Source of the DNA: FEN-1073 sp963780865
GTDB taxonomy: Bacteria > Chloroflexota > Anaerolineae > Anaerolineales > RBG-16-64-43
Assembly (NCBI GenBank): GCA_963780865.1
Contig: CAWADT010000009.1
Span: forward strand, 73,529-137,528
Length of the DNA stretch: 64,000 nucleotides
Direction of reading: 5' to 3'
This document shows positions 58,101 through 64,000 of this stretch, piece by piece. The notes beneath the pieces were generated by a model. It was not told where the DNA came from and searched no databases. It saw nothing but the letters and a program-made list of their open reading frames with translations. The position numbers and the translations under genes were made by a program. Each line of letters begins with the position of its first letter. Positions within the stretch are counted from its first letter, which is position 1.

Positions 58101-60080
58101 GTGCTGCCTCTGCTCTGGCTCGTTCCCGCTTTTCCGCTCGCCGGTTTTCTCGTCCTGACGCTTCTGGGCGGCCGCCGGTTACCGCATGGCGCGACCACGC
58201 TGATCGGCGTGGGATCGGTCGGCCTCTCGGCGCTCCTCACGCTGCTCCTCGGCGCGGAGTTTCTGATTGCGCCTCCGGCTAACTCGGCGTTCGTCCAAAC
58301 GCTTTGGACCTGGATGAGCGTGGGCAACTTGAATCTCGCCGTTTCCTTCCGGCTGGATTCGCTTTCCCTGACGATGATTTTTGTCGTCGCGTTTGTGGGA
58401 TTCCTGATCCACCTGTATTCCGCGGAACATATGGCGGAGGACGAAGCCTACAACCGGTTCTTCGCCTGCATGAACCTTTTCGTCGCGGCCATGCTCGTCC
58501 TCCTGCTGGCCGACAACCTGGTGCTGCTCTACCTGGGTTGGGAAGGGGTGGGGTTGTGCAGCTTCCTGCTGATCGGCTTCTGGTATCGCGAGGAAGCCAA
58601 TAGCCGCGCCGCCCGCAAAGCTTTTTTGGTGACGCGCGTCGGCGATACGGCCTTTGCGATCGGGTTGTTCCTGCTCTACAGCGGTCTGGGAACGCTGCAG
58701 ATCCAGCCGCTGATGCAGGGCGCGGCGGCGAAGTGGGGCTTGGGTTCGGGGATGGCGGTCGCGGCGGCGGCACTCCTGCTGGCGGGCGCGGTCGGAAAAT
58801 CCGCGCAGCTTCCGCTCCAGGTATGGCTGCCGGACGCGATGGCCGGCCCGACGCCGGTGAGCGCGCTGATCCATGCCGCCACGATGGTCACGGCGGGCGT
58901 CTATCTCATTGCCCGGATGAACGTGATCTTTTCCCTCGCCCCGGCCGTCATGGCCGTCACGGCGGCGATCGGGGCCGTCACGCTGCTCCTGGCGGGTTTG
59001 AGCGCGCTGGTGCAGCGCGACATCAAGCGCGTGCTGGCTTATTCCACGATGAGCCAGGTCGGGTATATGTTCCTCGCGCTCGGCGCGGGCGCCTGGTCGG
59101 CGGCGATCTTCCACTTCTGGACGCACGCGTTCTTTAAAGCGCTGCTGTTCCTCGGCGCGGGCGTGGTCATCACGGCGATGGACGAAGACCACGACATCTT
59201 CCACATGGGCGGGCTGCGGAAGAAAATGCCGCTGGCATTCTGGACCTTTCTCATCGGCGCGGCATCGCTCTCGGCGCTGCCGCTGGTGACGGCCGGTTTT
59301 TACAGCAAGGATAAAATTCTGTGGGACGTCTGGTCCTCGCCCAACGGCGGGGCGCTCTTGTGGGCGGCGGGCGCGGCGGGAGCACTCCTCACCGCGCTGT
59401 ACACCTTCCGAATTGTGTTTAGGGTTTTCTTCGGAGCGCCTTCCGAGCATGTGATCGAATCGACTCCGCTGAAACAACCCGGTTTCCGGATTGCAGTGCC
59501 GCTGATCGTGCTCGCGGTCTTCTCGATCGGCGCGGGATTTGTGGAGTTGCCCGATACGCTGGGGAACGTTCCGGCGTTTTCCAATTTCCTGCTGGGATCC
59601 CTGCCGCCGCTGCTGGGGCACGCCACGCCGGGCAACGAAACGCTATTGCAGATTGCGGCGGCGGCCGCGGTGCTCCTCGGCTTGGCGCTCGCCTATCTGT
59701 TTTTCGCGCGCCGTCCGGATTGGAGCGCGAGGCTGGCGCTGGCACCCGCGGCGGACAGGCTGGCCAAATTCTGGTTTTCCGGGTGGGGGTTTGATGGATT
59801 GTATGAACGGTTGATCATCCATCCCTACGTCCGTCTCGCCCAAATCAACAAGGCTGACGTTTTCGACTGGCTGATCGACCGGCTGGTGGCGCGTCCGTAC
59901 GCGGCGCTCGCGCGGATCAACCGGCGTGATTTCCTGGATCGCCTATTCGACGGTATTGCGGCGGTCAACATGGCGGCCGCGCGCGCCCTGCGCCGGCTTC
60001 AGAGCGGCTACGTTCGCTGGTACGCGGCGGGAATCGTTATGGGCGCAATTCTTCTGATTGCAACGGCGGTGCTGCGATGA
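58101..60080 (+). CDS. nuoL: NADH-quinone oxidoreductase subunit L
   Basis: 659 residues. Antiporter-like pump: FRLDSLSLTMIFVVAFVGF, YLGWEGVGLCSFLLIGFWY (Glu), KSAQLPLQVWLPDAMAGPTP (Lys) and LVQRDIKRVLAYSTMSQVGYM. The lateral helix and last segment follow after a charged stretch. GTG start at 58101, two bases after nuoK. Ends with an ATGA overlap into nuoM. Confidence 0.95.
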   Translation: MLPLLWLVPAFPLAGFLVLTLLGGRRLPHGATTLIGVGSVGLSALLTLLLGAEFLIAPPANSAFVQTLWTWMSVGNLNLAVSFRLDSLSLTMIFVVAFVGFLIHLYSAEHMAEDEAYNRFFACMNLFVAAMLVLLLADNLVLLYLGWEGVGLCSFLLIGFWYREEANSRAARKAFLVTRVGDTAFAIGLFLLYSGLGTLQIQPLMQGAAAKWGLGSGMAVAAAALLLAGAVGKSAQLPLQVWLPDAMAGPTPVSALIHAATMVTAGVYLIARMNVIFSLAPAVMAVTAAIGAVTLLLAGLSALVQRDIKRVLAYSTMSQVGYMFLALGAGAWSAAIFHFWTHAFFKALLFLGAGVVITAMDEDHDIFHMGGLRKKMPLAFWTFLIGAASLSALPLVTAGFYSKDKILWDVWSSPNGGALLWAAGAAGALLTALYTFRIVFRVFFGAPSEHVIESTPLKQPGFRIAVPLIVLAVFSIGAGFVELPDTLGNVPAFSNFLLGSLPPLLGHATPGNETLLQIAAAAAVLLGLALAYLFFARRPDWSARLALAPAADRLAKFWFSGWGFDGLYERLIIHPYVRLAQINKADVFDWLIDRLVARPYAALARINRRDFLDRLFDGIAAVNMAAARALRRLQSGYVRWYAAGIVMGAILLIATAVLR

Positions 60081-61657
60081 TTCTTTTCTTTCTCGTCCTC
60101 TGGCTTATGCTGGGCGCTTTTCTGGCGTGGGGAGCCGGCCGCGCGCGGCCATCTCTTGCGCGCTGGATCGCGCTCCTCTTCCTCGCCGTGCAGACGATCG
60201 TGCTGATCGTTCTGTGGGCGGAGAATTCCGGTTTGTCCGGCCCGCTGCCGCAGGGCAAGTGGTGGGTGGAAGTGAGCCAGCCGTGGATTCCCCAGCTTGG
60301 CGCGGAATTTCATTTCGGCCTGGACGGGTTAAGTCTCCTCCTTTGCCTGCTCACGAGCGTCCTCGGAATCTTTTCCGTTGCCGCCTCGTGGAAGGGGATT
60401 GGGGAGCGGGTCGGTTTCTTCCACTTCAACGTGCTGTGGGTGCTGGCCGCGCTGACCGGTATCTTCCTGGCGCTCGATCTGCTCCTCTTCTATTTCTTCT
60501 GGGAGCTGATCCTCATCCCGCTCTACCTTCTGATTGGAATTTGGGGCCACGAAAACCGCAGCTACGCCGCGTTGAAATTCTTTATCTTCACCCAGGCCGG
60601 CGGACTCTTCCTGCTGCTCGCGACGGTTGGGTTGTATTTAATTCACGGCAACGCCACGGGCGTCTACACCTTCGATTACATGCGATTGCTCGGAACGGCG
60701 ATCCCGGCTCAGACCGCGTTCTGGCTGATGCTCGGTTTCGGATTGGCGTACGCCGTGAAACTGCCGGTCGTGCCGATCCACACCTGGCTGCCGGACGCGC
60801 ATGCCGAAGCGCCGACCGCCGGCAGCGTGATCCTCGCCGGATTGGTGCTCAAAGCCGGCGCCTACGGGTTTCTGCGTTTCCTCATTCCGCTCTTCCCCGG
60901 ACCCGCCCGTACGATTGCCCCGCTGGCCATGGCGCTGGGCATCGTCGGAATCCTATACGGCGCGATCCTCGCTTTTGCGCAGACCGATCTCAAGCGGATG
61001 ATCGCCTACACCAGCGTCAGCCACATGGGGTTCGTCCTGTTGGGCGCGTTCGCCGGAAACGCGTTCGCGCTGCAGGGCGCGGTGATCATCATCCTTTCGC
61101 ACGGGCTGAGCACCGGCGCCTTGTTCATCATGGCCGGCGGTTTGCAGGACCGCCTGCACACGCGCGATTTGAAAAAGATGGGCGGGCTGTGGAGCGTCAT
61201 GCCGAAGATGGGCGGCTTCGGATTGTTCTTCGCGCTGGCTTCGCTCGGACTGCCGGGCCTGGGCAACTTCGTCGGCGAGCTGCTCGTGCTGCTGGGAACC
61301 TACCAGGTGAGCGTGCTCGCCGCGGTGCTGGCGACACTCGGCTTCATCGCCGCGATGGTCTACTCGCTCTGGTTGGTGCAGCGCGTCTTCACGGGAAATT
61401 ATGCGGGCGACGGCAAAGTGGCGGACCTCGACGGCCGGGAGTTCGCGTTGTTTGCCGCGCAGGCGCTCGCGCTGATCATCCTCGGCCTCTATCCGCAGCC
61501 CGTGCTGAATACCGTGCGCCCAGCGCTGGAGAAAATTCAATCCGATGCGTCCGTCTCTCTCTCGCGGCCCGAACCCCAGCCGGCGTCGAGCGGCTACGCT
61601 GTGAAAGCTGGCGTCGAATCCGTTTCCATCCGGCTTGATGCGGGGGGCCGCTCATGA
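60077..61657 (+). CDS. nuoM: NADH-quinone oxidoreductase subunit M
   Basis: 526 residues. Antiporter-like pump: FHFGLDGLSLLLCLLTSVLG, YFFWELILIPLYLLIGIWGH (Glu), KLPVVPIHTWLPDAHAEAPT and AQTDLKRMIAYTSVSHMGFV. Start ATG at 60077 overlapping the nuoL stop. The final 40 residues after the last membrane helix are longer and more polar than usual. Confidence 0.95.
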   Translation: MILFFLVLWLMLGAFLAWGAGRARPSLARWIALLFLAVQTIVLIVLWAENSGLSGPLPQGKWWVEVSQPWIPQLGAEFHFGLDGLSLLLCLLTSVLGIFSVAASWKGIGERVGFFHFNVLWVLAALTGIFLALDLLLFYFFWELILIPLYLLIGIWGHENRSYAALKFFIFTQAGGLFLLLATVGLYLIHGNATGVYTFDYMRLLGTAIPAQTAFWLMLGFGLAYAVKLPVVPIHTWLPDAHAEAPTAGSVILAGLVLKAGAYGFLRFLIPLFPGPARTIAPLAMALGIVGILYGAILAFAQTDLKRMIAYTSVSHMGFVLLGAFAGNAFALQGAVIIILSHGLSTGALFIMAGGLQDRLHTRDLKKMGGLWSVMPKMGGFGLFFALASLGLPGLGNFVGELLVLLGTYQVSVLAAVLATLGFIAAMVYSLWLVQRVFTGNYAGDGKVADLDGREFALFAAQALALIILGLYPQPVLNTVRPALEKIQSDASVSLSRPEPQPASSGYAVKAGVESVSIRLDAGGRS

Positions 61658-63102
61658 CGCCCGCCGACTTCACGGCGTTGCTGCCTTTCCTGATCCTGGC
61701 CGGCGCGGCCGTCGTCGTGCTGCTCTCGATCACCTTTGCGCGCAGCCACCGCCTGACAGCCGGTCTCACGCTCGCCGGATTGGCCCTGGCGCTGGCCGCG
61801 CTGCCTGTTGCGGCGAGCGTCGCTCCGCGGGCCGTGACGCCGCTTATGGAAGTGGACGGGTTCACAATTTTTTTCGACGGTTTGCTCATCGCCGCGGCCT
61901 TCGCGGTGGCGGGGCTCTCCTATGGATATCTCCACCGGCGGAAAATCCAGCGCGAGGAGTTCTATTTGCTGCTGCTCACGGCCACGCTCGGCGGGTGCGT
62001 TCTTCCGGCGAGCGTGCACTTCGCCTCGCTGTTTCTGTCCCTCGAGCTCCTGACGGTCTCGCTCTACGGGATGATCGCCTACCTGCGCACGGAGCCGGCC
62101 GGGATCGAGGCGGCGATTAAATATCTGGTCCTGGCGGCGGTTTCTTCCGCTTTCCTGCTGTTCGGAGCGGCGCTGATCTACGCCGACCGCGGAACGCTTA
62201 TGCTCAGCCGCATCCTCTTGCCGGAATCCGCGTCCGGCGGCGCGCTGCATCCGGTGCTGATGGCGGCCGGCCTGGGGATGGTGCTGGTCGGGATCGGATT
62301 CAAACTCGCCGTCGTTCCGTTCCACCTGTGGATCCCCGATATTTACCAGGGCGCGCCGGCTCCCGTCGCGGCGTTCCTGGCGACGGTCTCCAAAGGCGCG
62401 GTGTTCGCGCTGCTTATTCGAATCTTTTCGTTGTACGCCCTCTTCTCCGAGAGCGGGGTGTACGCTGCCCTGATGTTGATTGCCGCCGTTTCGATGTTCG
62501 CCGGCAACTGGCTGGCGCTGCTGCAGACCAACCTCAAACGGCTTCTGGCGTACTCCTCGATCGCGCACTTCGGCTATCTGCTCGTGGCGCTTCTGGCGGC
62601 CGGGCCGGGCTCGGTGACGGCGGCGGCGATCTATCTGGCCGCGTACTTCGTCGCCATCCTGGCCGCGCTGGGCGTCGTCAGCGCGCTTCCGGGAAACGGC
62701 GGCGAGGCGCAGGAAATCGAGGATTACCGCGGGCTGTTCTGGCGCCGGCCGGGAGCGGCCTTCGTCCTCACCGCGGCGCTGCTCTCGCTCATCGGCATCC
62801 CCTTCACGGCGGGGTTCATCGGCAAAGCGTACCTATTACTGGCGGCCGTCGGGTCGGCGGTCTGGCTGCTCGCGCTTGTGCTCATCGTCACCAGCGCCAT
62901 CGGCCTCTATTATTATCTGCGCGTGATCCTGAAGATGACGCAGCAACTGGAGGGCGGGCCCGGCCTGCCGGCCGTCGCTGTTTCCCGGCTGGGGAATATC
63001 GTGCTGGCGGCGCTGGCGCTCGCCATCCTTTGGTTGGGCGTTTACCCGTCGCCGTTCCTAGAAATCATCCAGAGGACGGCTTCGAGCGTTCTGCCGTTTT
63101 AG
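61654..63102 (+). CDS. nuoN: NADH-quinone oxidoreductase subunit N
   Basis: 482 residues. Antiporter-like pump: LLLLTATLGGCVLPASVHF, SLELLTVSLYGMIAYLR (Glu), KLAVVPFHLWIPDIYQGAPA (Lys) and LLQTNLKRLLAYSSIAHFGYL. Start ATG at 61654 overlapping the nuoM stop (ATGA). Last gene of the complex I operon. Confidence 0.95.
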   Translation: MTPADFTALLPFLILAGAAVVVLLSITFARSHRLTAGLTLAGLALALAALPVAASVAPRAVTPLMEVDGFTIFFDGLLIAAAFAVAGLSYGYLHRRKIQREEFYLLLLTATLGGCVLPASVHFASLFLSLELLTVSLYGMIAYLRTEPAGIEAAIKYLVLAAVSSAFLLFGAALIYADRGTLMLSRILLPESASGGALHPVLMAAGLGMVLVGIGFKLAVVPFHLWIPDIYQGAPAPVAAFLATVSKGAVFALLIRIFSLYALFSESGVYAALMLIAAVSMFAGNWLALLQTNLKRLLAYSSIAHFGYLLVALLAAGPGSVTAAAIYLAAYFVAILAALGVVSALPGNGGEAQEIEDYRGLFWRRPGAAFVLTAALLSLIGIPFTAGFIGKAYLLLAAVGSAVWLLALVLIVTSAIGLYYYLRVILKMTQQLEGGPGLPAVAVSRLGNIVLAALALAILWLGVYPSPFLEIIQRTASSVLPF

Positions 63103-63153
63103 GGGAGGCGGGCGCGTGATGGACAATATTTTTCGAACCCGAAAGGATAACGC

Positions 63154-64000
63154 ATGAATTGGAGTTCAAACAGCAACATCGGCCGCCCCGAGCCCTTCCG
63201 CGCGTCGCGGCCGGGTGGACTACAAGTGGATCGCCCTCAGCGTCACGACGATCGGGGCCCTGATGGCCGCGATCGATTCAACCATCGTGATCCTCGCTCT
63301 CCCGAGCATGATGGTCGAGCTGCACGCCGACCTGATCGAAATGATCTGGGTCATCATCGGCTACCTCCTGATCAGCACTGTGTTCCTCCTGACCTTCGGG
63401 CGGGTGGCGGATTTGGTCGGGCGGGTAAGGATGTACAACCTGGGGTTTGTCGTGTTCACCGTCGGCTCGCTGGCTTGCGGGCTTTCGGGAAGCGCCGTGG
63501 TGCTGATCGTCTCGCGGCTGGTCCAGGGGTCCGGCGCGGCGATGATGGTGGTCAACAGCGTCGCCATCCTCACCGAAGTGTTCCCGCCCAATGAGCGCGG
63601 ACGGGCCCTCGGCATCAACGGGATCACCTGGGCCACCGGCGGCGTGATCGGGCCGGTGCTCGGCGGGCTGATCCTCAACGCCGCTTCCTGGCGCTGGATC
63701 TTCTTCATTAACATTCCAATTGGCATTTTCGGCGCGGTGTGGGGATACATCGCGCTGCACGAGCTCTCCACCCGCGGCGCCAGGGAAAAGTTCGATCCGC
63801 TCGGCGCGTTGACCTTCAGCCTGAGCCTGGTGTCGCTCCTGCTCGCGCTCACGCTCGGGATCCAGTTCAGCTGGACCTCGGCGCCGATCCTGCTTCTGTT
63901 TTCGAGTTTCGCCGTGTTTCTCGTCCTATTCATCCTTTGGGAACGGCGGTCGGCTAGTCCCGTGCTGGATTTTTCGCTGTTTACCAACCGCGTCTACAAT
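63154..64000 (+). CDS. MFS transporter, DHA2/EmrB-QacA type (partial, probable frameshift)
   Basis: Runs off the window. The + frame from about 63215 reads DYKWIALSVTTIGALMAAID, STIVILALPSMMVEL, GRVADLVGRVRMYNLGF, LVQGSGAAMMVVNSVAIL, NERGRALGINGITWATGG and GGLILNAASWRWIFFINIP: helices 1-6 of a 14-helix drug/proton antiporter, with motif A (GRVADLVGR) and motif C-like segments. The best start, ATG at 63154 with AAAGGA before it, is in a different frame. Deleting one G near 63213 joins MNWSSNSNIGRPEPFRASRP to VDYKWIAL. As written, only a GTG at 63215 without a ribosome binding site could start it. Substrate unknown. Confidence 0.8.

Noticed and set aside
58179..59621. 480-codon - strand open frame opposite nuoL
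   Set aside because: Gln/Arg-rich antisense shadow.
60058..61638. 526-codon + strand open frame of the same length as nuoM
   Set aside because: Overlaps nuoM in another frame, is Arg-rich and has no membrane segments; nuoM is the real gene.

Overview
This window looks like a stretch of chromosome from a free-living bacterium with moderately high GC, most likely an uncultured member of the Chloroflexota (Anaerolineae-like). That placement is an inference. It rests on gene content (14-subunit complex I, a geranylgeranyl-reductase-family flavoprotein, a clostridial/Thermotoga-style glycerol-3-phosphate operon, tandem monoacylglycerol-lipase-like hydrolases) and on many short dispersed palindromic repeats. 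No rRNA, tRNA or CRISPR array was seen.

Region by region. (1) 1-6.14 kb, + strand, visibly AT-richer than the rest: a defence-island-like cassette with a small conserved protein, a 1250-aa RecD-like helicase with a C-terminal nuclease-like domain, an EVE/PUA-like protein and a membrane-anchored NERD nuclease-like protein. (2) 6.14-8.6 kb: a nest of several repeat families around a DnaJ-domain protein, a WXG100-like protein and a small conserved protein. (3) 8.6-14.3 kb: a geranylgeranyl-reductase-like flavoprotein, a two-repeat lipoprotein, tandem alpha/beta hydrolases and a YhhN protein, which suggests lipid metabolism. (4) 14.5-19.3 kb, - strand: a glycerol/glycerol-3-phosphate operon (GlpA-like dehydrogenase, FAD/NAD oxidoreductase, DUF1667 Fe-S-type protein, GlpK) with two single-base frameshifts. 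(5) 20-35 kb: a DUF3592 protein, a phospholipase-C-type lipoprotein, a glycosidase-like lipoprotein, an FtsX-type ABC exporter, a DtxR/MntR-type regulator with palindromic operators, two methyltransferases, a papain-like lipoprotein protease, and a GHMP-kinase/nucleotidyltransferase fusion split by an in-frame amber codon. (6) 35.4-43.1 kb: signal transduction (a PAS-only protein, a 1220-aa PAS/GAF histidine kinase and two response regulators). (7) 43.3-48.2 kb: ribulose-phosphate epimerase, Bcp peroxiredoxin, a DoxX-like protein, a HEAT-repeat protein, a site-2 protease with CBS domains and a PRC-barrel protein. (8) 48.3-63.1 kb: a complete nuoA-N operon with fused nuoCD, followed by a DHA2-type MFS transporter that runs off the window.

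The glycerol-3-phosphate oxidation module and complex I could both feed electrons into the quinone pool. The hydrolases and the YhhN protein fit lipid turnover upstream of glycerol use. Two features recur. Small palindromic elements sit between genes and, in glpK and at the end of nuoG, apparently inside reading frames. Several genes are interrupted by single-base changes (glpK, the FAD oxidoreductase, the MFS transporter and the GHMP/nucleotidyltransferase fusion). These interruptions could be real decay or errors in the sequence.
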